From Planococcus chinensis (GTDB lineage: Bacteria; Bacillota; Bacilli; Bacillales_A; Planococcaceae): a stretch of DNA of 64,000 nucleotides. The stretch lies in the NCBI RefSeq assembly GCF_020071995.1, contig NZ_JABWTK010000008.1, positions 122,513-186,512 on the forward strand, given 5' to 3'. Each line of letters begins with the position of its first letter. Within the stretch, counting starts at the first letter, position 1. The position numbers were made by a program, and so were the translations under genes. Positions 45,782-56,555 of the stretch are shown here, in pieces. The notes beneath the pieces are model-generated. The model saw only the letters and a program-made list of their open reading frames with translations. It had not been told where the DNA came from and ran no database searches.

Positions 45782-47650
45782 TTACATAACCCGTTTAAAC
45801 ATTTTCTCCACATCGTAAGTTTTGAAATGGATGATTACCGGTCGGCCATGCGGGCAAGTAAACGGCTGCTCTGCAAGTTTCAAATCGGCCAGTAAGCGTT
45901 CCATTTCATGTTTTTGCAAATAATGGTTGGCTTTGATGGAACGTTTGCAGCTCATCATGATGGCGGCATCTTCCCGCAGTTTTTTCACATCGACTTTACG
46001 CTCATTCAGTACCTGCTCGATTAAATCCTCGATGACTTCCTGTTCGAAACCGTTCGGGAACCAGGTCGGATATTCGCGGACGATAAAGGACGTATCGCCA
46101 AATTCCTCCAAAAAGACGCCGCTTTCCGCAAGTACTTCCAGCGCTTCTTTCAAGCGCAGGGCTTCATCGCGGCTGTAGTGGAACGTCAGCGGCAGCAAAA
46201 GAGCCTGGCGTTCACTGATATCGACTTCCCCGACTTTTTCCCGGAAGAACTCGTATTTGATGCGTTCCTGCGCCGCGTGCTGATCGATCAAGTAAAAACC
46301 GTCGGTGCTTTGCGCCACAATATACGTGCCGTGAATTTGCCCCACCACTTCCAATTCCGGAAATTGAGGGCTTTCTTCTTCAAAAGGATCTTCAAAACGG
46401 TGTTCCGGTGGTTCAGGGATTTGTTCAGGCTCTGCCTCAGGAATTGGCGGCTCGGCAATCACCGGTGGTTCAGCTTCGTTTGCGCTGTCCACTTCCATTG
46501 ATTCCAGCACCGGCGTCGGGTCGAACGTACGGGCAGAGGCCGGCGGGACAAACGAACGGGACGGCTGCATTTCGGTTTCCTTTACCGTATGCGTTGTTTT
46601 CCACAAATCGAGCTGTCTGCTCGGTGCTTGCTTCGGCGCTTTCGGCTGTTCAATGATCGGCGCCCGCACCGCTCCGCTGATCGTCCGGCGGATGGTTTCA
46701 TGGACCAGGTCCATCAATTCTTTTTCCTTGCTCAGGCGGATCTGCTGCTTGGCGGGGTGGACGTTGACATCCGTCAAATACGGATCGCCTTCAATGTTCA
46801 AAATCGTGATCGGCTGGCGTTCGAGCGGCAGAAACGTGTGATACGCCTTATGCACCGTATTGGCGATGGCATAATGCTTGACCCAGCGCCCATTGACGAA
46901 CAGTGAAATGTAATTTTTATTGGCGCGGGTCACTTCAGGAAGGGATGTGTAGCCCGAGATCTTGTAGTCATGGGACTCCGCTTCAAACGTAATCATTTTC
47001 TTGGCAATCGACACGCCGTAAATATCCGAAATGACCCGTTTAATCTCCCCGCTGCCGGATGTCTGCAGAATGGTTCTGCCGTCATGGACCAATTTGAACG
47101 AAATTGCCGGATAGCTGAGCGCCAGCCGGTTCATCAAATCAATCGAATGGCCAAGTTCCGTCTGCAGCGTTTTCAAGTATTTTAAACGCGCCGGCGTGTT
47201 GAAGAACAATTGGTCAATTTTAATATCCGTGCCTTTTCGGAGCGAACCTGCCCGGTGCTCGATCAAGCGTCCGCCTTCCATTTGGACAAATGTCCCGTTT
47301 TCCCCGTCGGAGGTATGGAGCGTCACTTTTGATACCGATGCAATACTCGCCAAAGCCTCGCCGCGGAACCCGAGCGTCCGGATGCGGAAAAGGTCGTGTT
47401 CGTTGGCGATTTTGCTGGTGGCGTGGCGGGAAAAGGACAATAATGCATCTTCCGAGTCCATGCCTGCTCCGTTATCAATGATTTGGATAGAGGTGAGTCC
47501 GGCTTCAACCAACAGCACCTCGATCGCTGTTGAACCCGCATCAATGGCGTTCTCCACTAATTCTTTGACGACCGAAGTAGGCCGTTCAACCACTTCACCG
47601 GCAGCTATTTTATTGGATAACGGTTCATCCATTAATCGAATGACTCCCAT
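45782..47650 (-). CDS. mutL: DNA mismatch repair protein MutL
   Basis: The 622-residue protein has the GHKL ATPase motifs (ENAIDAGSTAI, DNGAGM, RGEAL) in the first third, a variable proline- and glutamate-rich linker, and the C-terminal endonuclease motif DQHAAQERIKYE, typical of bacteria without MutH. It links mismatch recognition by MutS to strand removal. It follows mutS with a four-base gap. Confidence 0.96.
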   Translation of the reverse strand: MGVIRLMDEPLSNKIAAGEVVERPTSVVKELVENAIDAGSTAIEVLLVEAGLTSIQIIDNGAGMDSEDALLSFSRHATSKIANEHDLFRIRTLGFRGEALASIASVSKVTLHTSDGENGTFVQMEGGRLIEHRAGSLRKGTDIKIDQLFFNTPARLKYLKTLQTELGHSIDLMNRLALSYPAISFKLVHDGRTILQTSGSGEIKRVISDIYGVSIAKKMITFEAESHDYKISGYTSLPEVTRANKNYISLFVNGRWVKHYAIANTVHKAYHTFLPLERQPITILNIEGDPYLTDVNVHPAKQQIRLSKEKELMDLVHETIRRTISGAVRAPIIEQPKAPKQAPSRQLDLWKTTHTVKETEMQPSRSFVPPASARTFDPTPVLESMEVDSANEAEPPVIAEPPIPEAEPEQIPEPPEHRFEDPFEEESPQFPELEVVGQIHGTYIVAQSTDGFYLIDQHAAQERIKYEFFREKVGEVDISERQALLLPLTFHYSRDEALRLKEALEVLAESGVFLEEFGDTSFIVREYPTWFPNGFEQEVIEDLIEQVLNERKVDVKKLREDAAIMMSCKRSIKANHYLQKHEMERLLADLKLAEQPFTCPHGRPVIIHFKTYDVEKMFKRVM

Positions 47651-47654
47651 ATTC

Positions 47655-50180
47655 TCACTCCTTTTTGCTTAACTTCACTTGCAGGTCGTTCAATAATTGC
47701 AGGGACTGCAGCGGTGTAATGGCCGCTATGTTAACATCTGCAATCATTTGCAGCACTTCTTCGCTTTCGGTGTCGCGGTCGTCGAAAAATGACAATTGCT
47801 CCACTTGGCTCACATGCTTTTTGTTTTCGGCTTCAAAGCTGACCAACAATTCACGTGCACGCGCTAATATCGGCTGCGGCAATTCTGCCAGTTCCGCTAC
47901 ATGGATGCCGTAGCTCTTGTCCGCCGGCCCTTTTTTCACTTTATGGAGGAATACCACTTTACCGGATTGTTCCATCGCAGCCACATGGACATTGCTCAAT
48001 TTATCAAGCGACTGGTCCAATGCCGTCAATTCATGGTAATGCGTTGAAAACAAGGTATTTGCGCCGATGTTTTCGTGGATGTATTCAATCATCGACTGCG
48101 CGAGTGCCATGCCGTCATATGTAGACGTACCCCGTCCGATTTCATCAAACAGCAGCAGGCTCCGTTCCGTCGCATGGGTAATGGCGTACTGCGATTCGAG
48201 CATTTCCACCATGAACGTACTTTGTCCGGACACCAAATCGTCCGCTGCGCCGATGCGCGTGAAGATCTGATCGACGATCGGCAGATTTGCCGACTCGGCC
48301 GGTACATATGAGCCGATTTGCGCCAGCACAATCGTCAATGCGACTTGGCGCATATACGTACTTTTACCGGACATGTTCGGGCCTGTGATGAGCAGCATGT
48401 TCTGATTATCGGTCAACACGCAGTCATTTGGCACATAATGCTGCTTGTTCAGCATTTTCTCAACAACCGGGTGGCGGCCTTCAATAATGGAAATATCCCG
48501 CGAGTCATTAAATACCGGCTTTACAAAGCGGTATTTCTCTGCCACATTTGCAAAACTCATAAAGACGTCGAGTTCACTGAGTGTGGAAGCCAATTGCTGG
48601 ATCCGGCCGATGTACTGCTTCACTTCTTCGCGGATTTTTACGAACAACTCGTATTCCAGATTCAAGCTTTCTTCTTCTGCCGTTAAAATCAGCGTTTCTT
48701 TTTCTTTCAGTTCCGGCGTGATGTAACGCTCCGCGTTGGCAAGCGTTTGCTTGCGTTCGTAGCGCTCCAAATCCGCCAAATGCATATTCGCTTTAGAGAT
48801 TTCTATATAATAACCGAAAATGCGGTTATAGCCGATTTTCAATGATTTAATGCCTGTCCGCTGGCGCTCTTCCTGTTCAAGCTGGGCAATCCAGTCTTTG
48901 CCGTTTCGCGAGGCATACCGGTATTCATCCAGTTTTGCATGGAACCCGTCCCGGATAACGCCGCCTTCTTTCGAAGACAACGGCGGGTTTTCACTGATGG
49001 CGCCAAGCAATTCGCATACTTCGCCGCATCGGTCGAGCTTGTCGCTGAAATTGGCAAGGATGCCATTCCCTGAATTCGCCAGCTCGGAAATGATTGCCGG
49101 CACTTTTTCCAGCGAACTTCGGAGCTGGGCCAAGTCCCGCCCGCTGGCGCTGCCAAAAGCGATTCGCCCGCTTAGGCGCTCCAAGTCGTACACTTCTTTT
49201 AACAATTCCTGAAGTTCCACCCGGACGAAATATTGAGTGATAAGTGATTCGACCAATTGCTGCCGCTTTTCGATTAAATGGCGGTTCGCTAGTGGCTGAT
49301 GCAGCCATTGCTTCAGTTTCCGGCTGCCCATGGCCGTGACGGTTTCGTCCAATAGCCAAAGAAGTGTGCCTTTCGTTTCGCCGCCGCGGATTGACTGGAG
49401 CAATTCCAGGTTTCGCTTCGAATGGAAATCGATTGACAGCAGCTGCCCGTTTTCATTGAACGTGAACGGCTGAATATGGTCGAGAGACTGCTTTTGCGTC
49501 CGGGAAATATAAGTCAACAGACGCTGGATGCTAAGTTTGAGATCCTCCGGGCATTCAGCCATCAAACGTTCTTCTGCCGTATAGACAAAATCCATCGGCT
49601 CGATCGACAGCACCAAATCCTGGGATTCTTCGTTCAGCAATAAAAACAATTGTTCGGAAACGACGAGTTCTTTAATATTCAATGACTGCAGTTCCTGCAG
49701 CAGCGCGTTTTCTGTTCCTGCTATGTAAATGGCGCTCGCTTCTCCGGTACTGATGTCGACATACGATAAGGCAAAGCCCTCTGCCAACTGTTCAGCCGCA
49801 GCCAAAAACATATTCGTTTTGGAATCGATGCTTTTGCCTTCGGTATGCGTGCCCGGTGTAATCAAGCGGACAACCTCCCGTTTGACAATGCCTTTCGTGG
49901 TTTTCGGGTCTTCGACTTGTTCACAAAGCGCCACTTTATGGCCTTTGGAAATCAGTTGATCGATATAGTTTTGCGCCGCGTGATGTGGAACGCCGCACAT
50001 TGGAATGCGGTCGTCGCCGGTACCTCCACGGCTTGTTAGCGTAATTTCAAGGATTTGGGATGCTTTTAAGGCATCGTCATAGAACATTTCATAAAAATCG
50101 CCCAGGCGGAAAAATAAGAATGCGTCCTGGTAATCGGATTTCACTTGCAAGTATTGTTGCATCATTGGTGTAGGTGCCAT
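47655..50180 (-). CDS. mutS: DNA mismatch repair protein MutS
   Basis: The 841-residue start MAPTPMMQQY has AGAGGTAAA before it. The mismatch-contacting FYE is present in RLGDFYEMF, followed by core and lever domains, the P-loop GPNMSGKST, and the STFMVEM and DEIGRGTSTYDG motifs of the ATPase. It recognises mismatches and recruits MutL. In B. subtilis cotE stands between ymcA and mutS; here a palindromic repeat takes that position. Confidence 0.97.
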   Translation of the reverse strand: MAPTPMMQQYLQVKSDYQDAFLFFRLGDFYEMFYDDALKASQILEITLTSRGGTGDDRIPMCGVPHHAAQNYIDQLISKGHKVALCEQVEDPKTTKGIVKREVVRLITPGTHTEGKSIDSKTNMFLAAAEQLAEGFALSYVDISTGEASAIYIAGTENALLQELQSLNIKELVVSEQLFLLLNEESQDLVLSIEPMDFVYTAEERLMAECPEDLKLSIQRLLTYISRTQKQSLDHIQPFTFNENGQLLSIDFHSKRNLELLQSIRGGETKGTLLWLLDETVTAMGSRKLKQWLHQPLANRHLIEKRQQLVESLITQYFVRVELQELLKEVYDLERLSGRIAFGSASGRDLAQLRSSLEKVPAIISELANSGNGILANFSDKLDRCGEVCELLGAISENPPLSSKEGGVIRDGFHAKLDEYRYASRNGKDWIAQLEQEERQRTGIKSLKIGYNRIFGYYIEISKANMHLADLERYERKQTLANAERYITPELKEKETLILTAEEESLNLEYELFVKIREEVKQYIGRIQQLASTLSELDVFMSFANVAEKYRFVKPVFNDSRDISIIEGRHPVVEKMLNKQHYVPNDCVLTDNQNMLLITGPNMSGKSTYMRQVALTIVLAQIGSYVPAESANLPIVDQIFTRIGAADDLVSGQSTFMVEMLESQYAITHATERSLLLFDEIGRGTSTYDGMALAQSMIEYIHENIGANTLFSTHYHELTALDQSLDKLSNVHVAAMEQSGKVVFLHKVKKGPADKSYGIHVAELAELPQPILARARELLVSFEAENKKHVSQVEQLSFFDDRDTESEEVLQMIADVNIAAITPLQSLQLLNDLQVKLSKKE

Positions 50181-50302
50181 TTTTTTACCTCTTTCGCGAA
50201 CTTTTCGTCTTCTCTCCATTATAACAAAAACAAAGAGAGAAAAGAAAAAACTGAAAGAGCCGCAGCTCCTTCAGTTTTATTCCATTATTTTTTCTAATTT
50301 AT

Positions 50303-50474
50303 CCGGCTCCAGCGCTTGTCGGTGCTTAACGGCCGCCTGCGCTTTTCTTATTGTCTAGCTCCGGCGGCCAGCCCCTCGAGGTCGCTTCGGCCTTTCGGAA
50401 AATGGCCAAGAGCGCCATTCCCTCAAGTCCTCCAGCGCTTGTTGGGGCTGAACGGCCGCCTGCGCTTTTCTTAA
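50303..50474. repeat. Palindromic repeat: one half copy plus one full copy
   Basis: A partial copy (about 50303-50352) with CCAGCGCTTGTCGGTGC is followed by a full one (50340-50474) with GCGCTTTTCTTATTGTC, AGCCCCTCGAGG and the inner arms GGCC ... GGCC and AATGGC/GCCATT. The inner region is identical to the copy at 63684-63830 read from the other strand. Its end supplies the TAA stop of ymcA. This fills most of the 290 bases between ymcA and mutS, where no gene was found. Confidence 0.88.
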
Positions 50475-50899
50475 GAAAGTTTCGTCGGTTTGCTGGCTTC
50501 TACTTTCGAGCCGGTTTCGCCGCGCAGAATGTCTCCGCCGGTAGAAGAGATGATGTTGTTTGTCACTTGGTTTGCAATAGCTGTAGAAACCATTTGCAGA
50601 AGTGAATTGACATCGCTTTGCGATTGCTTGAATTCTTGTACAATCGGCACCGCGTCGATTTCTTCTTCGATTTTCTGGATTTTGCCCTCGATCAAGCCTA
50701 AAGCGCGTTCTTTTCCGTATGCCTGGAAGTTGACCGCCTGTTTTTGAAGGCTTTTCAGGGAAGCGATTTTCTCGCGGACTTTTTGGTTTTCGTTTATCTG
50801 AGCTTCTGCACGTTTAAAGAATTCCACCTCTTCTGTTTCGGCGATCATGTCTGCCACTTCACGTGCTTTTGCAATAATTTCTTCTTTTGAATACGTCAT
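50471..50899 (-). CDS. ricA: RicA (YmcA), RNase Y specificity factor
   Basis: The 142-residue protein (MTYSKEEIIAKAREVADMIAETEEV) is an all-helical YlbF/YmcA-family member with KVREKIASLKSLQKQAVNFQAYG. In B. subtilis it forms a complex with YlbF and YaaT that carries two iron-sulfur clusters and guides RNase Y, and is needed for biofilm formation and competence. It starts four bases after miaB ends, as in B. subtilis. The last codons run into a palindromic repeat that provides the stop. Confidence 0.92.
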   Translation of the reverse strand: MTYSKEEIIAKAREVADMIAETEEVEFFKRAEAQINENQKVREKIASLKSLQKQAVNFQAYGKERALGLIEGKIQKIEEEIDAVPIVQEFKQSQSDVNSLLQMVSTAIANQVTNNIISSTGGDILRGETGSKVEASKPTKLS

Positions 50900-50903
50900 C
50901 TTC

Positions 50904-52448
50904 TTAGACACCCACTTCTTGGCCAAATTCGGCTTCAACTAGCTCACCGTTCAATGACCATGTTTTTGTTGTTGTAATTTTAACCTTTGCCAATTGGCCG
51001 ACAATCGACTTCGGCCCTACAAAATTGACCAATTTGTTTTTGGCTGTGTAGCCGGATAACACATCAGGGTTTTTCTTGCTTTCGCCTTCAACCAGAACTT
51101 CGACGATTTGCCCTTCATAAGCCTTCATCGCATTCAAAGCGTATTCGTTCACTACAGCGTTTAAACGCCGCAGCCGCTCTTTTTTCACTTCCATCGGAAC
51201 ATTATCGGCCATTTTCGCAGCCGGCGTACCTTCACGCGGAGAATAGATATACGTGAAGGCCATTTCAAAGCCGACTTCTTTGAACAACGACAGCGTTTCT
51301 TCAAACTGCTCGTCAGTTTCGTTCGGGAAGCCGACAATAATGTCCGTCGTCAGCGAAACAGTCGGAATGGCCGCCCGAATTTTCCGGACCAATTCCAAGT
51401 AATGTTCGCGGGAGTATTTGCGGGCCATGATTTTCAACATACTCGTCGAACCTGATTGTACAGGCAAATGGATGTGGTCGACAAGGTTTCCGCCTTTTGC
51501 GAGCACCTCAATCAACTGGTCATCAAAATCACGCGGATGGCTTGTAGTAAACCGGATGCGCGGCAGATCGATTGTCCGCAGTTCATCCATCAAATCGCCA
51601 AGACCGTACGTGATGTCGGTGAAATCCTTGCCGTATGCATTTACATTCTGCCCGAGCAGCGTCACTTCCTTATAGCCCTGTGCTGCTAAGTGGCGCACTT
51701 CCTGGATGATGTCTTCCGGCCGGCGGGAACGCTCTTTGCCCCGCGTATACGGCACAATGCAATACGTACAGAATTTATCACAGCCGTACATGATATTCAC
51801 CCAAGCCTTGATTTTTCCTTTGCGCACTTTCGGCAAGTTTTCAATGACATCGCCTTCTTTTGACCAAACATCGATGACCATTTCTTTCGATAGATACGCT
51901 TCGTTTAAAATTTCAGGCAGCCGGTGGATATTATGCGTGCCGAAAATCATATCTACTTGATCGTAGGTTTTCAGGATTTTGTTGACCACGGACTCTTCCT
52001 GCGACATGCAGCCGCAGACGCCGATCAGCAAATCCGGTTTTTCCAGTTTCAAAGGTTTCAAATGCCCCAGTTCCCCGAACACTTTGTTTTCAGCGTTTTC
52101 CCGGATGGCGCATGTATTCAGCAGTATGACATCAGCATCCTGTACCGAATCGGTGAGGGAAAAGCCCAGCTGCATAAAGATGCCGGCCATCACTTCCGTA
52201 TCGTGTTCATTCATCTGGCATCCATAGGTGCGGATATAAAACTTACGGCCTTTGCCCATCTCTTCAAAGCGGGGATCGATCTTAAAGTTATCGAAATAGG
52301 AAACTTGTTCTTTCCCCCGTTTTTTCGCTTCCTTTAAAGAAGGCGGCGTATACACGCTTTGAAAATACTGGCTGTAGTCTTTTTCAGCCTTGTCGTCTGA
52401 TGGTGAAGCCGTCACTTGGGTTGATTGCAGTCGCTGCTCCTCATTCAT
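50904..52448 (-). CDS. miaB: tRNA-2-methylthio-N6-dimethylallyladenosine synthase MiaB
   Basis: The start [11 protein letters not shown] at 52448 follows AAAGGGG and gives 514 residues. The N-terminal MTTase domain has the cluster cysteines in [18 protein letters not shown] and GCMSQEE. The radical-SAM motif is [13 protein letters not shown]-terminal TRAM domain ends the protein. It adds the methylthio group to i6A37 made by MiaA. The B. subtilis neighbour spoVS, linked to sporulation, is missing upstream. Confidence 0.96.
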   Translation of the reverse strand: MNEEQRLQSTQVTASPSDDKAEKDYSQYFQSVYTPPSLKEAKKRGKEQVSYFDNFKIDPRFEEMGKGRKFYIRTYGCQMNEHDTEVMAGIFMQLGFSLTDSVQDADVILLNTCAIRENAENKVFGELGHLKPLKLEKPDLLIGVCGCMSQEESVVNKILKTYDQVDMIFGTHNIHRLPEILNEAYLSKEMVIDVWSKEGDVIENLPKVRKGKIKAWVNIMYGCDKFCTYCIVPYTRGKERSRRPEDIIQEVRHLAAQGYKEVTLLGQNVNAYGKDFTDITYGLGDLMDELRTIDLPRIRFTTSHPRDFDDQLIEVLAKGGNLVDHIHLPVQSGSTSMLKIMARKYSREHYLELVRKIRAAIPTVSLTTDIIVGFPNETDEQFEETLSLFKEVGFEMAFTYIYSPREGTPAAKMADNVPMEVKKERLRRLNAVVNEYALNAMKAYEGQIVEVLVEGESKKNPDVLSGYTAKNKLVNFVGPKSIVGQLAKVKITTTKTWSLNGELVEAEFGQEVGV

Positions 52449-52547
52449 GAAAAAACCCCTTTCAATCATCACTTTATTATACTGAATGGACCAGCCACTC
52501 TACAAGGCAGGCGGTCCAATTGTCGGAGAATCGACATAGACCGGCTG

Positions 52548-53345
52548 TTAGTTCTGGAACGGGTAGTCGTCGTTGATGTAAACCCGCTCATAAGACAGCG
52601 CTTTTCCGGTTTGGTCGTCGACTTCCGTAAAAAAGCCGCTGACAACGGAGCGTCCGCGCTTCGGTACTTCAAAACGGGTCGGCATATTCGTTTTAAAGCG
52701 GTAAAGCACCGATTCTTTCGTCATCCCGAGAATTTCATCGTACGGTCCTGTCATGCCGACATCGGAAATATAGGCGGTGCCGTTTGGCAGAATGCGGGCA
52801 TCTGCTGTCTGGACATGGGTATGTGTGCCGACGACGACAGAAGCACGGCCGTCCAAATGCCAGCCCATCGCAATTTTTTCGCTGGTTGCTTCAGCGTGGA
52901 AATCCACAAATACCAAAGGCGAAATGGCCTTGGCTTCTGCGATCAATTCATCCGCTTTTTGGAACGGATCGTCATGCGGCGGCAAAAAGACCCGCCCGTG
53001 CAAGTTGATCACCGATAAAGTTTGGCCATTTTTCGTAACCGTAGCCATGCCGCGCCCCGGCGCTTCCGGCGAGAAGTTGGCCGGACGGATCAAGTAATCG
53101 ACGTCGTCGATAAAATCAAAAATTTCTTTCTGGTCCCATGTATGGTTGCCCATCGTAATGACGTCAACGCCCATGAAGAGCAAATCCTGATAAATCGCTT
53201 TCGTGATGCCGCGGCCAGCCGCAGCGTTTTCTCCGTTCGCAATGACCACATCCGGCGAATACTTCCGCTTTAATCTTGGCAAATACGACTCCAGTGCTTC
53301 TCTGCCGATTGATCCGACAATATCTCCAATAAATAAAATTTTCAT
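52548..53345 (-). CDS. ymdB: YmdB, cyclic-nucleotide metallophosphodiesterase
   Basis: The 265-residue protein has all metal motifs of the family: GDIVGSIGREAL, NGENAAAGRG, GNHTWDQKEI and VGTHTHVQTAD. In B. subtilis YmdB hydrolyses 2',3'-cyclic nucleotides and affects biofilm and motility decisions, with its gene right after rny. It is 67 bases downstream of rny with a terminator between. Confidence 0.94.
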   Translation of the reverse strand: MKILFIGDIVGSIGREALESYLPRLKRKYSPDVVIANGENAAAGRGITKAIYQDLLFMGVDVITMGNHTWDQKEIFDFIDDVDYLIRPANFSPEAPGRGMATVTKNGQTLSVINLHGRVFLPPHDDPFQKADELIAEAKAISPLVFVDFHAEATSEKIAMGWHLDGRASVVVGTHTHVQTADARILPNGTAYISDVGMTGPYDEILGMTKESVLYRFKTNMPTRFEVPKRGRSVVSGFFTEVDDQTGKALSYERVYINDDYPFQN

Positions 53346-53371
53346 GTTTGCTCACCTTTTTCCATAAGAAA

Positions 53372-53405
53372 AAGGCTTCTTTGAATAGACATTCATCGAA
53401 GCCTT
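53372..53405 (-). terminator. Terminator between rny and ymdB
   Basis: AAGGCTTC/GAAGCCTT with an 18-base loop is followed on the minus strand by TTTTTCTTATGG. It lies directly after the rny stop; some read-through into ymdB is likely since both are read in the same direction. Confidence 0.65.
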
Positions 53406-53412
53406 ACTCTTA

Positions 53413-54972
53413 TTATTTTGCATATTCAACTGCTCGTGTTTCTCTAATGACCGTCACTTTGATGTGTCCAGGATAGTCAAGCTCTTCTTCAATCCGTTTC
53501 CGGATATCGCGTGCCAGACGATGCGCTGTCATATCATCAATTTGTTCCGGCCGGACCATGATCCGGATTTCGCGCCCCGCTTGAATAGCAAATGATTTCT
53601 CAACGCCTTCATACGATTCGGAAATTTCTTCGAGTTTTTCGAGTCTGCGAATATAGTTTTCGAGAGTTTCGCTTCTTGCCCCTGGGCGTGCTGCAGACAA
53701 AGCATCTGCGGCTGCGACGATTACCGAGATAATGGATGTCGCTTCTGTGTCGCCGTGGTGAGAAGCAATACTGTTGATGACAACAGGATGTTCTTTGTAT
53801 TTCGTGCCAAGCTCTACGCCGATTTCAACATGGCTGCCTTCAACTTCGTGGTCGATGGCTTTACCGATGTCATGAAGCAATCCTGCACGTCTTGCCAAGG
53901 TTACGTCTTCGCCAAGCTCCGCTGCCATCAATCCTGACAGGAAGGCAACTTCCACAGAGTGCTTCAGGACGTTTTGTCCATAGCTCGTACGGTAGCGAAG
54001 GCGGCCTAAGATCTTGATCAAATCCGGATGCAAATTGTGGACGCCTACGTCAAACGTTGTTTGTTCACCGATTTCACGGATTTGCTCATCCACTTCACGT
54101 CTTGACTTCTCAACCATTTCTTCAATGCGTGCCGGGTGGATGCGGCCGTCAGACACCAGTTTTTCAAGTGCCAAGCGGGCTGTTTCGCGGCGGATCGGGT
54201 CAAATCCAGAAAGAATGACCGCTTCTGGCGTATCATCGATAATCAAATCGATGCCAGTCAAGGTTTCAAGCGTTCGGATGTTGCGCCCTTCGCGTCCGAT
54301 AATACGGCCTTTCATCTCATCGTTTGGCAAGTTGACAACGGAAACAGTGGTTTCCGCTACGTGGTCAGCTGCAAAACGCTGCATGGCCAATGACAGGATG
54401 TTTTTCGCTTTTTTGTCCGACTCTTCTTTTGCACGCGCTTCCGTTTCTTTGATCATTGCTGCAATATCGGTTGAAAGTTCGTTTTCAACTTGCTGCAAGA
54501 TGATCGATCTCGCTTCTTCACGTGTCAGAGACGAAATGCGTTCCATTTCGGACTGCTGCTGCCGGACTAATTCCTCAGCTTTGCTCTCCATCTGTACAAT
54601 ATGCTGTTGTTTTTCTGCGAGTGCTTCGTCTTTGCGTTCCAGACTTGCTTCTCTTTTGTTTAAAGCATCATCCTTGCGATCCAAATTTTCTTCTCTCTGC
54701 AACAACCGATTTTCTTGTCTTTGAAGTTCTAATCGGCGTTCCCGAATTTCAGATTCTGTTTCAGTACGCAATTTATGATTTTCGTCTTTCGCTTCCAATA
54801 GCGCTTCTTTTTTCAGGGCTTCTGCTTCTTTTTTCGCATCTTCAACTATTTGCTCCGCAGAATTTTTTGCGCCTGCAATATTGGAATCGTTTGCTTTTTT
54901 CAATGCATAATATCCAACAACTACACCGACGATGATACCAAGCAAAGCGAAGATGATCTCGTTAATACCCAT
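53413..54972 (-). CDS. rny: Ribonuclease Y
   Basis: The start [13 protein letters not shown] at 54972 has GAGGAGG upstream and gives 519 residues. The layout is an N-terminal membrane anchor, a long Glu/Lys/Arg-rich coiled coil, a KH domain ([15 protein letters not shown]) and an HD nuclease domain ([16 protein letters not shown]). It starts decay of many mRNAs in Bacilli, together with the RicA complex encoded three genes downstream. Confidence 0.97.
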   Translation of the reverse strand: MGINEIIFALLGIIVGVVVGYYALKKANDSNIAGAKNSAEQIVEDAKKEAEALKKEALLEAKDENHKLRTETESEIRERRLELQRQENRLLQREENLDRKDDALNKREASLERKDEALAEKQQHIVQMESKAEELVRQQQSEMERISSLTREEARSIILQQVENELSTDIAAMIKETEARAKEESDKKAKNILSLAMQRFAADHVAETTVSVVNLPNDEMKGRIIGREGRNIRTLETLTGIDLIIDDTPEAVILSGFDPIRRETARLALEKLVSDGRIHPARIEEMVEKSRREVDEQIREIGEQTTFDVGVHNLHPDLIKILGRLRYRTSYGQNVLKHSVEVAFLSGLMAAELGEDVTLARRAGLLHDIGKAIDHEVEGSHVEIGVELGTKYKEHPVVINSIASHHGDTEATSIISVIVAAADALSAARPGARSETLENYIRRLEKLEEISESYEGVEKSFAIQAGREIRIMVRPEQIDDMTAHRLARDIRKRIEEELDYPGHIKVTVIRETRAVEYAK

Positions 54973-55248
54973 TCGGACACCTCCTCTTGCTATTCTTTTA
55001 ACATGTTCAAAAAATCGAAATAATAAAACCATTGTTCTACATCAATCGTTGTAAAAATAGTAAATTATACAATTTTAATTGTATAGTTGGTCTTAAGTCG
55101 TGTCAACCCATTGACAAGCGTGAAAAGCGCACGGTCATGCACATTGCATCAGTTTGATGCGGCATTTGCGGCCCTTTCCGCTTTTACAACCTTGCTGAAT
55201 TCCCGTCTTGTCCTAATTCCTGCCCTTAAAAAAGGAAGATACAGAAAA

Positions 55249-55272
55249 AGCCGCCCAGCAAAAGCTGGGCAG
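55249..55272 (-). terminator. Intrinsic terminator of recA
   Basis: GCCGCCCAGC/GCTGGGCAGC with a four-base loop is followed on the minus strand by TTTTTCTG. The rest of the 336 bases between rny and recA holds the rny leader; no further gene was seen in it. Confidence 0.8.
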
Positions 55273-55308
55273 CTCTCAGATCCTAAACACAGCTGGCTGC
55301 GTTTTTTC

Positions 55309-56367
55309 TTATTCTTCGTCGTCAATAAGCAAGTTGAACTCTTCCGGATCTTCATCGTGGGCTGCAATCGTATAGTTCGCTGCTGCCATACCAAAAGATT
55401 CGCGGATTTTGTTGGAAATTTCATTGCGCATTTCCGGATTGTTAAGAAGGAACTGCTTCGCGTTTTCGCGTCCTTGTCCAATGCGTTCTTCGTTGTAAGA
55501 ATACCAAGAACCGCTCTTTTGGATGATATCCAATTCAGAACCGATATCCACGATTTCACCTTCACGGGAAATCCCTTTTCCGTACATAATATCAACTTCA
55601 GCTGTACGGAACGGTGGAGCTACCTTGTTTTTCACAATCTTGATCTTGGTTCTGTTACCGATGATATCCGTACCTGATTTCAATGCTTCCGCACGTCTTA
55701 CTTCAAGACGGACAGATGAATAGAACTTCAATGCGCGGCCGCCAGGAGTTGTTTCCGGGTTCCCGAACATAACACCGATTTTTTCACGGATTTGGTTGAT
55801 GAAAATGACAATGGTATTCGATTTGTTGATGACGCCTGAAAGTTTGCGAAGCGCCTGTGACATCAAACGGGCTTGCAGACCCATATGGGAGTCACCCATT
55901 TCGCCTTCAATTTCCGCTTTTGGCACAAGTGCCGCTACAGAATCGACAACCACGATATCAATGGCACCGCTTCGCACCAAAGCTTCCGCGATTTCAAGTG
56001 CCTGTTCGCCTGTGTCCGGCTGGGACAAGAGCAACTCATCAATATTAACGCCTAATGCTTTAGCATACATCGGATCGAGTGCGTGCTCTGCATCGATGAA
56101 TGCTGCTGTACCGCCAATTGCTTGCACTTCTGCAATTGCGTGAAGGGATACAGTCGTTTTACCTGAACTCTCAGGGCCGTAGATTTCGATAACCCGTCCA
56201 CGCGGATATCCGCCTATTCCCAGTGCTGTATCAAGTGCCAATGAACCACTTGAAACCGATGATACGTTGCGGTCGCTTTTCTCGCCTAATTTCATGACCG
56301 AACCTTTACCAAATTGCTTTTCTATACTCTTTAACGCCATGTCCAACGCTGCTTTACGGTCGCTCAA
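55309..56367 (-). CDS. recA: Recombinase RecA
   Basis: The start is taken as TTG at 56367 ([13 protein letters not shown]) because GAGGAGG lies seven bases before it and it matches the B. subtilis N-terminus; 352 residues. The P-loop GPESSGKTT and the LxxLDTALG core region are intact. It binds single-strand DNA, promotes strand exchange and stimulates LexA self-cleavage. Confidence 0.97.
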   Translation of the reverse strand: MSDRKAALDMALKSIEKQFGKGSVMKLGEKSDRNVSSVSSGSLALDTALGIGGYPRGRVIEIYGPESSGKTTVSLHAIAEVQAIGGTAAFIDAEHALDPMYAKALGVNIDELLLSQPDTGEQALEIAEALVRSGAIDIVVVDSVAALVPKAEIEGEMGDSHMGLQARLMSQALRKLSGVINKSNTIVIFINQIREKIGVMFGNPETTPGGRALKFYSSVRLEVRRAEALKSGTDIIGNRTKIKIVKNKVAPPFRTAEVDIMYGKGISREGEIVDIGSELDIIQKSGSWYSYNEERIGQGRENAKQFLLNNPEMRNEISNKIRESFGMAAANYTIAAHDEDPEEFNLLIDDEE

Positions 56368-56411
56368 AAGAAATCCTCCTCTAATTAAAACCAATTTTTC
56401 TACCTGTCTCT

Positions 56412-56462
56412 AGTATACTAGGTTAATGAGAAATACACAAGAAAAAAGCGAACGTTTATTCG
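56412..56462 (-). promoter_or_regulatory. recA promoter with LexA box
   Basis: On the minus strand TTGTGT (56435-56440) and TATACT (56412-56417) are 17 bases apart. The LexA-box-like CGAATAAACGTTCG (56449-56462 on the minus strand) lies just upstream of the -35 box. Repression by LexA and induction after DNA damage are expected. Confidence 0.85.
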
Positions 56463-56532
56463 TGTTCGTGTTTTCAAATGTCATTTTTGCCGGCCCTATA
56501 AAGAGCAAATTCCCGTTTTGAGCATAAAAAAA

Positions 56533-56555
56533 CACGCAAAATTAAATTTTGCGTG
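56533..56555 (-). terminator. Terminator formed by the end of cinA
   Basis: CACGCAAAATT/AATTTTGCGTG is an 11-pair stem; the last three codons and stop of cinA (56542-56544) lie in it. The minus strand continues TTTTTTTATGC. Confidence 0.75.

Noticed and set aside
54014..54724. 236-residue open frame on the plus strand opposite rny
   Set aside because: It is the antisense of the coiled-coil and KH coding region, with a Ser/Arg-rich composition typical of antisense frames and no ribosome-binding site.
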